From: Streptomyces sp. SID13726
Lineage (GTDB): Bacteria > Actinomycetota > Actinomycetes > Streptomycetales > Streptomycetaceae
DNA: 64,000 nucleotides
Assembly (NCBI RefSeq): GCF_010548375.1
Contig: NZ_JAAGLY010000019.1
Span: forward strand, 1 to 64,000
Reading direction: 5' to 3'
A program made the translations under genes and the position numbers. Position 1 is the stretch's first letter; every line of letters begins with the position of its first letter. The notes below the pieces were generated by a model, which saw only the letters and a program-made list of their open reading frames with translations, had not been told where the DNA came from and searched no databases. This document shows, in pieces, positions 24,701 to 32,903 of this stretch.

Positions 24701-26628
24701 TGGCCGGGCCCATGGGGCGCATGATGGCGGGCTCCGGTCCCGAGAACCGCTCGCTGGACTTCAAGGTGTCCGGCCGGCGGCTGCTCGCCCGGTTCGGGCC
24801 GGAGCGGTTCACCCTCTACGCGATGCTGGTCTGCGTCGTGCTGAGCGTGGGCCTGAACGTGGTCGGGCCGAAGATCCTCGGCAAGGCCACCGACCTGGTC
24901 TTCGCGGGCATCATCGGACGGCAGATGCCCTCCGGCGCCAGCAAGGAGGAAGTCCTCGCGGGGATGCGGGAACGCGGCGAGGGTCAGGTCGCCGACATGC
25001 TCCGCAGCACCGACTTCACGCCCGGCAAGGGCATCGACTTCACCGCCGTGGGACATGTGCTGCTGTTCGCCGTCGGGGTGTTCCTCGTCGCCGGGCTGCT
25101 GATGGCGGTGGCGACGCGGCTGGTCAACCGGGCCGTCAACCGCACGATGTTCCGGATGCGCGAGGACGTCCAGACGAAGCTGTCGCGGCTGCCGCTGTCG
25201 TACTTCGACAAGCGCCAGCGCGGCGAGGTCCTGTCGCGCGCGACGAACGACATCGACAACATCGGCCAGACCCTCCAGCAGTCGATGGGCCAGCTCATCA
25301 ACTCGCTGCTGACGATCATCGGTGTGCTGGCGATGATGTTCTGGGTGTCCTGGCTGCTGGCCCTGGTCGCGCTGGTGACCGTGCCGTTGTCGTTCGTCGT
25401 CGCCACGCGCGTGGGCAAGCGCTCGCAGCCGCACTTCGTGCAGCAGTGGCGCTCCACCGGCAAGCTCAACGCCCACATCGAGGAGATGTACACCGGGCAC
25501 ACCCTGGTGAAGGTGTTCGGCCGCCAGGACGAGTCGGCCGCGCAGTTCGCGGAGCAGAACGACGCGCTGTACGAGGCCGGGTTCAAGGCGCAGTTCAACA
25601 GCGGGGTCATGCAGCCGCTGATGATGTTCGTCTCGAACATCAACTACGTGCTGGTGGCGGTCGTCGGCGGGCTGCGGGTCGCGTCCGGCTCCCTGTCCAT
25701 CGGTGACGTGCAGGCCTTCATCCAGTACTCCCGCCAGTTCTCGATGCCGCTCACCCAGGTCGCGTCGATGGCGAACCTCGTGCAGTCGGGTGTCGCCTCG
25801 GCCGAGCGGATCTTCGAACTCCTGGACGCGGAGGAGCAGGAGGCGGACCCGGAGGTCTCGGAGAAGCCCGGGGAACTGCGCGGGCGGGTGGCGCTGGAGC
25901 ACGTCTCCTTCCGCTACGACCCCGAGAAGCCGCTCATCGACGACCTCTCCCTGAAGGTCGAACCCGGGCACACGGTCGCGATCGTCGGCCCGACCGGCGC
26001 CGGCAAGACCACCCTGGTCAACCTCCTCATGCGGTTCTACGACGTCTCGGGCGGCCGGATCACCCTGGACGGCGTGGACATCGCGAGGATGTCCCGGGAC
26101 GAGCTGCGCGCCGGGATCGGCATGGTCCTCCAGGACACCTGGCTGTTCGGCGGCACCATCGCGGAGAACATCGCGTACGGCGCCTCGCGCGAGGTCACGC
26201 GCGGGGAGATCGAGGAGGCGGCCAGGGCGGCCCACGCGGACCGTTTCGTCCGCACCCTCCCCGACGGCTACGACACGGTGATCGACGACGAGGGCAGCGG
26301 GGTGAGCGCGGGCGAGAAGCAGCTCATCACCATCGCCCGGGCCTTCCTGTCGGACCCGGTGATCCTGGTCCTCGACGAGGCGACCTCGTCGGTCGACACC
26401 CGTACCGAGGTCCTCATCCAGAAGGCCATGGCCAAACTGGCCCACGGCCGCACGTCGTTCGTCATCGCCCACCGGCTCTCCACGATCCGGGACGCGGACA
26501 CGATCCTCGTGATGGAGAACGGCTCGATCGTCGAACAGGGCACCCACACCGACCTGTTGGAGGCGGACGGGGCGTACGCCCGCCTGTACAAGGCGCAGTT
26601 CGCGCAGGCGGTGGCGGAAGTGGACTAG
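24700..26628 (+). CDS. ABC exporter half-transporter B (catalytically complete half)
   Basis: 642 residues. A ~45-residue N-terminal extension and a loop insert between the first two helices (~68-110) make it longer than its partner. Walker A is GPTGAGKTT, Walker B VILVLDEATSSVD with the catalytic Glu, and the H-loop FVIAHRLSTI. The signature is the unusual VSAGEKQL. This complements half A exactly: the consensus ATP site combines Walker A/B of this protein with SGGQ of half A, and the degenerate site combines the rest. The same pattern is known from asymmetric exporters such as TmrAB and BmrCD. A terminator follows 6 bases after the stop. Confidence 0.93.
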   Translation: MAGPMGRMMAGSGPENRSLDFKVSGRRLLARFGPERFTLYAMLVCVVLSVGLNVVGPKILGKATDLVFAGIIGRQMPSGASKEEVLAGMRERGEGQVADMLRSTDFTPGKGIDFTAVGHVLLFAVGVFLVAGLLMAVATRLVNRAVNRTMFRMREDVQTKLSRLPLSYFDKRQRGEVLSRATNDIDNIGQTLQQSMGQLINSLLTIIGVLAMMFWVSWLLALVALVTVPLSFVVATRVGKRSQPHFVQQWRSTGKLNAHIEEMYTGHTLVKVFGRQDESAAQFAEQNDALYEAGFKAQFNSGVMQPLMMFVSNINYVLVAVVGGLRVASGSLSIGDVQAFIQYSRQFSMPLTQVASMANLVQSGVASAERIFELLDAEEQEADPEVSEKPGELRGRVALEHVSFRYDPEKPLIDDLSLKVEPGHTVAIVGPTGAGKTTLVNLLMRFYDVSGGRITLDGVDIARMSRDELRAGIGMVLQDTWLFGGTIAENIAYGASREVTRGEIEEAARAAHADRFVRTLPDGYDTVIDDEGSGVSAGEKQLITIARAFLSDPVILVLDEATSSVDTRTEVLIQKAMAKLAHGRTSFVIAHRLSTIRDADTILVMENGSIVEQGTHTDLLEADGAYARLYKAQFAQAVAEVD

Positions 26629-26634
26629 CCGGGC

Positions 26635-26658
26635 GGGGGCCGTTCGCCGACGGCCCCC
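26635..26658. terminator. 9-bp GC stem-loop between convergent genes
   Basis: GGGGGCCGT pairs with ACGGCCCCC around a 6-base loop. It fills the 33-base gap between the ABC exporter operon (+) and the sigma factor gene (-) and probably ends both. Confidence 0.85.
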
Positions 26659-26661
26659 ACC

Positions 26662-27792
26662 TCAGTCCAGGTAGCCCCGCAGCTGATCCGCGAAAGCGTG
26701 ATCCCGCAGCTTGTTCAGCGTCTTCGACTCGATCTGCCGTATCCGCTCCCGGGTCACCCCGAAGATCCGCCCGATCTCCTCCAGCGTGCGCGGACGCCCG
26801 TCGGCCAGCCCGTACCGCAGCTGAACGACCTTCCGCTCCCGCTCGCCCAGCGTCGACAGCACGGCCTCCAGATGCTCCCGCAGGAGCAGGAAGGCCGCCG
26901 ACTCGACGGGTGAGGCCGCGTCGCCGTCCTCTATCAGGTCCCCGAGGGCGACGTCGTCCTCCTCCCCCACCGGGGCGTGCAGCGACACCGGTTCCTGGGC
27001 GAGCCGCAGCACCTCGCTGACCCGCTCCGGGGCCAGATCCAGATGCGCGGCCACCTCTTCGGGCGTCGGCTCGTACCCCCGCTCCTGGAGCATGCGGCGC
27101 TGCACCCGGACGACCCGGTTGATCAACTCCACGACGTGGACCGGGACTCGGATGGTGCGGGCCTGGTCGGCGAGGGCCCGGGACATGGCCTGGCGGATCC
27201 ACCAGGTGGCGTAGGTGGAGAACTTGTAGCCGCGGGCGTAGTCGAACTTCTCGACCGCCCTGATCAGGCCGAGGTTTCCCTCCTGCACCAGGTCGAGCAT
27301 GGTCAGCCCGCGGCCGACGTACCGCTTGGCGACGGACACCACGAGCCGCAGGTTCGCCTCGATGAGACGGCGCTTGGCCATCCGGCCGAGGACGACGAGT
27401 CGGTCCAGGTCCAGCGCCAACTGGCTGTCCAGATCAGGGGTGTTGCTCAGTTTCTCCTCGGCGAACAGGCCGGCCTCGACCCGGCGGGCGAGTTCGACCT
27501 CCTCGGCCGCGGTGAGCAGCGGGATGCGGCCGATCTCCCGCAGGTACTGGCGGAACAGGTCCGAGGAGGGGCCGCTGGTGTCGGCGCGGCTGCGGGGCGG
27601 CACGGGAGGCTCGACCGGCTCGGGGGTCTCCGCGCGCTCGAGCGCCTCGGCGGGCGGGCCCTCGGGCTCCGCCTCCGGGTGGTGCGCGACACGGCTCTGT
27701 GGGGGCACCGCGACGAGAACGTCGGTCTCGGCGTCCTGCTCTGCTGTGTCGTCCGTACTGTTCTCGGTCTGTGCGAGGGTCTGGGTCTGCAC
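26662..27792 (-). CDS. hrdA: Group 2 RNA polymerase sigma factor, HrdA-like
   Basis: 376 residues. The GTG at 27792 is strongly supported by GGAGGT 7 bases upstream; the frame stays open further upstream but lacks any such site. An acidic, variable N-terminus (~1-65) precedes region 1.2 (DLFRQYLREIGRIPLLTAAE), region 2 with the -10 recognition helix (KFSTYATWWIRQAMSRALAD), region 3 (EEVAAHLDLAPERVSEVL) and region 4 with the -35 helix-turn-helix (TLEEIGRIFGVTRERIRQIE). The near-identity of 2.4 and 4.2 to principal sigma factors and the position next to dnaG and dgt fit HrdA. Principal HrdB is longer. It is non-essential in species where it was tested. Confidence 0.88.
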   Translation of the reverse strand: MQTQTLAQTENSTDDTAEQDAETDVLVAVPPQSRVAHHPEAEPEGPPAEALERAETPEPVEPPVPPRSRADTSGPSSDLFRQYLREIGRIPLLTAAEEVELARRVEAGLFAEEKLSNTPDLDSQLALDLDRLVVLGRMAKRRLIEANLRLVVSVAKRYVGRGLTMLDLVQEGNLGLIRAVEKFDYARGYKFSTYATWWIRQAMSRALADQARTIRVPVHVVELINRVVRVQRRMLQERGYEPTPEEVAAHLDLAPERVSEVLRLAQEPVSLHAPVGEEDDVALGDLIEDGDAASPVESAAFLLLREHLEAVLSTLGERERKVVQLRYGLADGRPRTLEEIGRIFGVTRERIRQIESKTLNKLRDHAFADQLRGYLD

Positions 27793-28331
27793 GGGGGCGA
27801 CCTCCAGGATGATCGCTGCCAAGGAGTACGGCAGCGGTACTTCGGGGGCGGAGTCGGCGGCCTCGCCGCTGTCCGTCCCGTACGCGATGAGCGGAACCGC
27901 GGGGGTCTGGGACCCGCTGGGGACGGATCGGCCGCGCTCCGAGGACTCAGGCACCGGAACCCAGTGTGGAGTACGACACATCGCCGCCACGAGGGGCGTG
28001 CGGTGACTTTTTGAGTCCGGTCCGTGACCGCGTGGTTACCCTCGCGAAGATCCCGGAGGCCGGCGACCGCCCTGATCTGCCACGATCCGCGCGTGTCCGC
28101 TTCCTTGTGCGAAACCCACGTGGCGGGTACACGGTGCCGGCGCCCGTGAGTCTCGGTGGCCGTGCCGACGTGCGGGCGCGGCCGGGGCTCACTTTCGCGG
28201 GTTCCCGCCCGTGGGCCGATCAGGCGGTCCTGGCGGGGAATCGGCCGGATCCGGTCCCCGGGCCGGGCCGGGAACGGCCTCCGGGCGGCACCGGAGGGGT
28301 CGGTGTCGCCCGGAGGGGGAAGGGAGGCGGG
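27793..28331. other. Long leader/promoter region of the sigma factor gene
   Basis: 539 bases lie between the sigma factor start and the SDR stop. The first ~200 are an open extension of the hrdA frame and probably untranslated leader. An imperfect dyad GTGACCGCGTGGTTAC lies at 28024-28039. I see no clear promoter consensus and no other gene. Confidence 0.45.
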
Positions 28332-29012
28332 TCAGGCGGTGAAGACGGCCTCGGCCCGGTCACGCTTCTCGTGCAACTCCCAGTACAGGGGCGCGATCTG
28401 CTCAGGAGTGGCGGAGGGATAGCCCTCGGGGGCGCCCGCGCCGATCCAGGTGGCGATCGCCACGTGCGCGGCGAGGACCCCGCTGCCGGCCAGTTCGTTG
28501 TGCAGGTTGATCACCCAGTTGCGCAGCGCCGCGCCCGCCGCGTTGACGTTGCCGAACATCGGGACCGGGTCGATCGAGCCGCCACCGGAGGTGAACAGCA
28601 GGGTCCCGGCGCCGCTTTCGCGCATGGCGGGCAGCACCGCGCGGGCGTCGGCGACGGCGCCGTAGAAGGTGTACTCGATCTGCGGCTGGAGGTTGTCGAC
28701 GGTGACCTCGCTGGGCGTGGCCGTGGTGAAGCCGGGCACCGGGGAGTGCGGTGCCGGGGAGTACTCCAGTACGTCGACGGAGCCGAAGCGGGCGCGGACG
28801 GCGTCCAGCGCGGTGGTCAGGGACTCGCGGTCCAGTACGTCGGCGGGGAACGCGGCGGCCGTGATGCCCTCCTTGCCGAGCAGGGCGACGAGGTCGTCCA
28901 GCTTCTCGGGGGTGCGGGCGAGCAGAGCGACGTCGAAGCCGCGGGAGCCGAAGGTGCGGGCGATGGCCAGGCCCATACCGGGACCGGCGCCGACGATGGC
29001 GAGCGTGGGCAT
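28332..29012 (-). CDS. Short-chain dehydrogenase-like protein lacking the usual catalytic Tyr/Lys
   Basis: 226 residues with a Rossmann fold: the nucleotide-binding motif is IVGAGPGMGLAIARTF at the N-terminus, and PADVLDRESL and DVLEYSPAP occupy the usual cofactor contacts. The classical active site Y-x-x-x-K is absent; the matching segment after the Ser of LLFTSGGGS reads MFGNVNAAGAALRNW. It is therefore either a non-catalytic NAD(P)-binding protein or an atypical SDR. It lies 35 bases downstream of the MDR oxidoreductase gene, probably in the same operon, and both may be controlled by the divergent TetR protein. Confidence 0.8.
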   Translation of the reverse strand: MPTLAIVGAGPGMGLAIARTFGSRGFDVALLARTPEKLDDLVALLGKEGITAAAFPADVLDRESLTTALDAVRARFGSVDVLEYSPAPHSPVPGFTTATPSEVTVDNLQPQIEYTFYGAVADARAVLPAMRESGAGTLLFTSGGGSIDPVPMFGNVNAAGAALRNWVINLHNELAGSGVLAAHVAIATWIGAGAPEGYPSATPEQIAPLYWELHEKRDRAEAVFTA

Positions 29013-29047
29013 GATGCGGGTCTCTTTCGTGAGGGGTGGCGGGTCGG

Positions 29048-29986
29048 TCAGGCGCAGGTGACGGCGAGCTTGCCGAGTGCGCCGGCGCCGAACGCGGCGA
29101 AGGCGTCCGGGGCCCGGTCCAGGGGGTAGGTGGCGGTCACCGGGACGCTGAGGGTGCCGGAGACCACGGCGTCGGCCAGGGCGGCGAGGGTGGCGGAGTT
29201 GGCGTCGGCCATCACCGAGTGCGCGGTGACGTCCTGCCCTTCGACGGCGTCGGGGCCGAAGCCGAGGGTCGAGGCGATACGGCCGCCCGGGCGCAGCAGC
29301 TGCACCAGCTGGGCGCCGTCGCCCGCGAGGTGCAGCACGGCGTCCACCCCGGCCGGGGCGAGGGCGCGGACCTGCGCGGCGAGGTCGGCGGTGAAGTCGA
29401 CCGGGTGGACCTCGGCGTCCGTCAGTCCGGTGACGAAGTCGGTCTCCTTGCCGGGGCGGGCGGTGGCGATCACCCTGGCGCCCCGCGCGGCGGCGATCTG
29501 GACGGCCAGCGCGCCCACGCCTCCGGTGGCGCCGGACACCAGCCGGTTCTCGCCGGGCTCGACGGCCACGGCGTCGACGCTGTCCCGCGCGGCCGTCCCG
29601 GCGAGGCCGAGCGCGCCCGCGGCCAGGATGTCCAGGCCCTCGGGGATCGCCGCGACGCCGTGGCCGGCGGGCACGGTGACGTACTCGGCGAGCGAGCCGG
29701 TGCCCAGGAACGGCTTCATCACGACGCCGAAGACCGCGTCACCCACGGCGAAGCCGGTCACGCCCTCGCCGAGGGCCTCGACGGTGCCCGCGAAGTCCTT
29801 GCCCACCACCAGGGGGAAGCGGTGCTCCATCATTCCCTGGAGATAGCCGGCCGCGGTCGCGGCGTCGAAGCCGTTCACGGAGGAGCCGGCGACCCGCACC
29901 AGCAGTTCGCCCGCCTCCGGGCGCGGCGGTTCCACCTCCCCCACGGCCGGGGCTGCGGGTACGGAATCCAAGGTCAGGGCACGCAT
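29048..29986 (-). CDS. Medium-chain NADP-dependent quinone oxidoreductase-like protein
   Basis: 312 residues of the MDR superfamily, without zinc ligands. The N-terminal GroES-like part holds VVGKDFAGTVEALGEGVTGF and GDAVFGV; the Rossmann part holds the variant NADP loop SGATGGVGALAVQIAAARGA. Proteins of this type reduce quinones or enones using NADPH. GAAGGTG precedes the ATG at a good distance. It is the first gene of a probable two-gene operon with the SDR-like protein and is divergent from a TetR regulator whose operator-like repeats lie directly upstream. Confidence 0.88.
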   Translation of the reverse strand: MRALTLDSVPAAPAVGEVEPPRPEAGELLVRVAGSSVNGFDAATAAGYLQGMMEHRFPLVVGKDFAGTVEALGEGVTGFAVGDAVFGVVMKPFLGTGSLAEYVTVPAGHGVAAIPEGLDILAAGALGLAGTAARDSVDAVAVEPGENRLVSGATGGVGALAVQIAAARGARVIATARPGKETDFVTGLTDAEVHPVDFTADLAAQVRALAPAGVDAVLHLAGDGAQLVQLLRPGGRIASTLGFGPDAVEGQDVTAHSVMADANSATLAALADAVVSGTLSVPVTATYPLDRAPDAFAAFGAGALGKLAVTCA

Positions 29987-30004
29987 GTGATCAACACCTT
30001 CAGA

Positions 30005-30072
30005 TAAGTGGAACGGGCTTCCCGTTTCCCTCCCTCAAGGTAACACCAGAAGTGGGCCGCCTGTTCCACTTA
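30005..30072. promoter_or_regulatory. Inverted repeats between the MDR and TetR genes
   Basis: TAAGTGGAAC (30005-30014) is the exact reverse complement of GTTCCACTTA (30063-30072). The first copy continues into a local dyad GGAACGGG-CTT-CCCGTTTCC. One repeat lies next to each start codon, as expected for a TetR repressor acting on both divergent promoters. Confidence 0.65.
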
Positions 30073-30086
30073 GTTAGGATGGGGGC

Positions 30087-30776
30087 ATGACCGTCTCCGC
30101 AGCCCCTGACGAAACCCCAGGCAGGCAGCCCGAACCGGGGCTGCGCGCCGACGCCGAGCGCAACCGCGACCGCATCCTCGCCGCCGCCCGCCGCCTCTAC
30201 GCCACCGAGGGACTCGGTGTCTCCATGGCCTCCGTCGCCCGCGAGGCCGGGGTCGGCAAGGCCACCCTGTCCCGCCGTTTCGCGAGCCGCGAGGACCTCA
30301 TCACCGCGGTCTTCGCCGACCGCATGGACGCCTACGCCGTCGCCGTCGCCGAGGCCCTCGCCGACCCCGACTCCTGGCACGGCTTCACCGGCTACCTCCA
30401 CGCCGTGTGCGCCATGCAGGCCGCCGACCGCGGCTTCGCCGACGTCCTGACCATGACCTTCCCCGCCGCCAAGGCCCTGGAGTCCCGCCGCGCCGAGGCG
30501 TACCACGGCTTCGTCGAACTCATCGGCCACGCCCAGGACAGCGGCCGGCTGCGCCCCGACTTCACCCCGGAGGACCTGGTCGTCCTCCTCATGGCCAACG
30601 CCGGAGTCGTCGCCGCCACGGCCGACGCCGCCCCCGACACCTGGCGCCGACTCGTCGGCCACATGATCCGCGCCTACGCCACCCCCGGCACCGAGGTTCC
30701 CCCGCTGCCCGACGGCCCGACGCCCACGGCGCTGTACCGCGCGATGATCAGGCTCGGCCGGCCGGGGAACGGCTGA
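30087..30776 (+). CDS. TetR-family transcriptional regulator
   Basis: 229 residues. The helix-turn-helix region (RDRILAAARRLYATEGLGVS, then VAREAGVGKATLSRRFASRE) occupies ~26-75. The C-terminal ligand domain is helical and ends in a Pro-rich tail. The regulator is divergent from the MDR/SDR operon over a 100-base region containing matching inverted repeats, so it probably represses both that operon and itself and responds to an electrophile or quinone-like ligand. The ligand is an inference from the neighbouring enzymes. Confidence 0.92.
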   Translation: MTVSAAPDETPGRQPEPGLRADAERNRDRILAAARRLYATEGLGVSMASVAREAGVGKATLSRRFASREDLITAVFADRMDAYAVAVAEALADPDSWHGFTGYLHAVCAMQAADRGFADVLTMTFPAAKALESRRAEAYHGFVELIGHAQDSGRLRPDFTPEDLVVLLMANAGVVAATADAAPDTWRRLVGHMIRAYATPGTEVPPLPDGPTPTALYRAMIRLGRPGNG

Positions 30777-30941
30777 CGCGGAGGGGAGGCCGCGGCGGAC
30801 GGGGGCCGGGCCGCCGTGCAGGTGGACCTGGGAGAAGAACAGTTCCTCGCGTGCTCATCGCCTCTTCTCCACAGGGGTCGGTCTCGTACCGTGCACCCCA
30901 CGAAACCGGCTGCGCGCCGGACGGAGAAGGTCGGGTCCATC

Positions 30942-30963
30942 AGGGGTACAAGCGGCTACCCCT
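30942..30963 (-). terminator. 7-bp stem-loop after dnaG
   Basis: AGGGGTA and TACCCCT pair around an 8-base loop, 6 bases past the dnaG stop codon on the minus strand. No T-run follows. It may also act on the convergent TetR gene. Confidence 0.55.
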
Positions 30964-30969
30964 CAGGCG

Positions 30970-32874
30970 TCACAGGGCCGCGGCCCCGCGCTCCCGCAGT
31001 GCCTGGCCGTACTGCTGGAGCACCCACACCTCGTTCTGCACGGCGGCCAGATGGGCCGGGTCGCCGCCGGTGCCGAGACGGATCAGGGTGCCCTGGATCT
31101 CCTGGATACGGCGGTCGACGGCGCGGCGGCGGACCTGGACCAGCTGCTCGCCCGCGTAGTTCTCGTCGACCGTGCGGCGCATGATCGCCTCGACGGCCAG
31201 CTCGGTGACCATCGCGCGGACCGTGTCGTCGGGGGCGGCCTCACGGACCCGGACGAGGTAGTCCTGGGAGTCCTGGACGCCGTACTCGGCGCCGCCCGCG
31301 TCCATGATCGCCTGGCGTACGGCGGCGTAGGGCTGGGCGGTGAACTCGTCGATGCCGTACGCGTCGAAGGCCGGGGAGACCAGTTCGGGGCGCTGGAGGG
31401 CGAGCTTGAGCAGTTCGCGCTCGGTGGCGTAGACGGGGTTGCGCAGGGTGAGCGCGGGGCCGGAGACGGCCGGGCGCGGGGCGGAGTCGTACGGCTGCTG
31501 CCCGCCGCGTCCCGACGGGGCCGGGCCCTTGCCGCCGCGGTCGCGGGCCCAACGGGCCAGCTGGGCCACCCGCTTGACCACGAACTGGGTGTCGAGGATG
31601 CCGAGCATCCCGGCGAGCTGGACGGCGACCTCGTGCTGGGCGCCGCTGTTCTTGATGCGGGCGACGATCGGGGCCGCTTCGTCGAGGGCGGCGGCGCGGC
31701 CCGCGGGGGTGTCGAGGTCGTAGCGGACGACGATCTGGCGGAGCGCGAACTCGAAGAGCGGGGTACGGGGTTCGACCAGGTCGGAGACCGCCTCGTCGCC
31801 CTTCGCGAGCCGCAGGTCGCAGGGGTCCATGCCGTCCGGGGCGATGGCGATGTAGGTCTCGGCGGCGAACTTCTGGTCGTCCTCGAAGGCGCGCAGAGCC
31901 GCCTTCTGGCCGGCCGCGTCGCCGTCGAAGGTGAAGATCACGCGGGCCGAGCCGTTGTCCATCAGCAGCCGGCGCAGGATCTTGATGTGGTCGCCGCCGA
32001 AGGCGGTGCCGCAGGTCGCGATGGCGGTGGTGACGCCGGCGAGATGGCAGGCCATGACGTCGGTGTAGCCCTCGACGACGACCGCGCGGGACGCCTTGGC
32101 GATGTCCTTCTTCGCGAGGTCGATGCCGTAGAGCACCTGGGACTTCTTGTAGATCGCCGTCTCGGGCGTGTTGAGGTACTTGGGGCCGGTGTCGGCCTCG
32201 TAGAGCTTGCGGGCGCCGAAGCCGACGACCTCGCCGCCGATGTCCCGGATCGGCCACATCAGACGGCCGCGGAAGCGGTCGATGGGGCCGCGGCGGCCCT
32301 CCTGGGACAGCCCCGACAGCAACAGCTCCTTGTCGGTGAAGCCCTTGCCGCGCAGGAAGCGGGTGAGGTGGTCCCAGCCCTGGGGGCTGTAGCCGACGGA
32401 GAAGTGCGCGGCGGCGGCCTGGTCGAAGCCGCGCTCGGCGAGGAACTGGCGGCCGGTGTCGGCCTCCGGGCTGCTCGCCAGCTGCTCCATGTACCAGTCG
32501 GCGGCGATCTTGTGGGCCTCGACCAGACGGATGCGCTCGCCGCGCTGGTGGGAGGGGTTGTAGCCGCCCTCCTCGTACCGCAGGGTGATGCCGGCCTGGG
32601 CGGCCAGGCGCTCGACCGACTCCGAGAAGGTGAGGTGGTCGACCTTCATCACGAACGTGATGGTGTCGCCGCCCTCCTGGCAGCCGAAGCAGTGGAAGAG
32701 CCCCTTGCTCGGACTGACCTGGAAGGACGGCGACTTCTCGTCGTGGAACGGGCACAGGCCCTTGAGGTTGCCACCGCCCGCGTTGCGCAGCTGGAGGTAC
32801 TCGGACACCACGGCGTCGATCGGGACCGCGTCCCGTACCGCCTTCACGTCCTCGTCGTTGATCCGTCCTGCCAC
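30970..32874 (-). CDS. dnaG: DNA primase
   Basis: 634 residues from a GTG. The N-terminal CHC2 zinc ribbon has ligands Cys41, His44, Cys62 and Cys65 (CPFHDEKSPSF, HCFGCQ). The central RNA polymerase core and TOPRIM domain include VVVEGYTDVMACHLAG and the metal-binding DGDAAGQKA. The C-terminal ~150 residues, after a Gly/Pro linker near 450-475, would bind the replicative helicase DnaB. The enzyme lays down RNA primers at the replication fork. Length and motifs are normal. It lies 29 bases downstream of the FAD reductase gene on the same strand. Confidence 0.97.
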   Translation of the reverse strand: MAGRINDEDVKAVRDAVPIDAVVSEYLQLRNAGGGNLKGLCPFHDEKSPSFQVSPSKGLFHCFGCQEGGDTITFVMKVDHLTFSESVERLAAQAGITLRYEEGGYNPSHQRGERIRLVEAHKIAADWYMEQLASSPEADTGRQFLAERGFDQAAAAHFSVGYSPQGWDHLTRFLRGKGFTDKELLLSGLSQEGRRGPIDRFRGRLMWPIRDIGGEVVGFGARKLYEADTGPKYLNTPETAIYKKSQVLYGIDLAKKDIAKASRAVVVEGYTDVMACHLAGVTTAIATCGTAFGGDHIKILRRLLMDNGSARVIFTFDGDAAGQKAALRAFEDDQKFAAETYIAIAPDGMDPCDLRLAKGDEAVSDLVEPRTPLFEFALRQIVVRYDLDTPAGRAAALDEAAPIVARIKNSGAQHEVAVQLAGMLGILDTQFVVKRVAQLARWARDRGGKGPAPSGRGGQQPYDSAPRPAVSGPALTLRNPVYATERELLKLALQRPELVSPAFDAYGIDEFTAQPYAAVRQAIMDAGGAEYGVQDSQDYLVRVREAAPDDTVRAMVTELAVEAIMRRTVDENYAGEQLVQVRRRAVDRRIQEIQGTLIRLGTGGDPAHLAAVQNEVWVLQQYGQALRERGAAAL

Positions 32875-32903
32875 GCGGTGATTCTACGGGGGTGCGCTGA
32901 CAC

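Noticed and set aside
24652..26547. Long minus-strand frame opposite the second ABC exporter gene
   Set aside because: His/Arg/Asp-rich composition with no motifs; the + strand encodes a full ABC transporter.
27793..27990. N-terminal extension of the sigma factor to an earlier start
   Set aside because: GGAGGT sits 7 bases before the GTG at 27792, while the earlier starts have no ribosome site.
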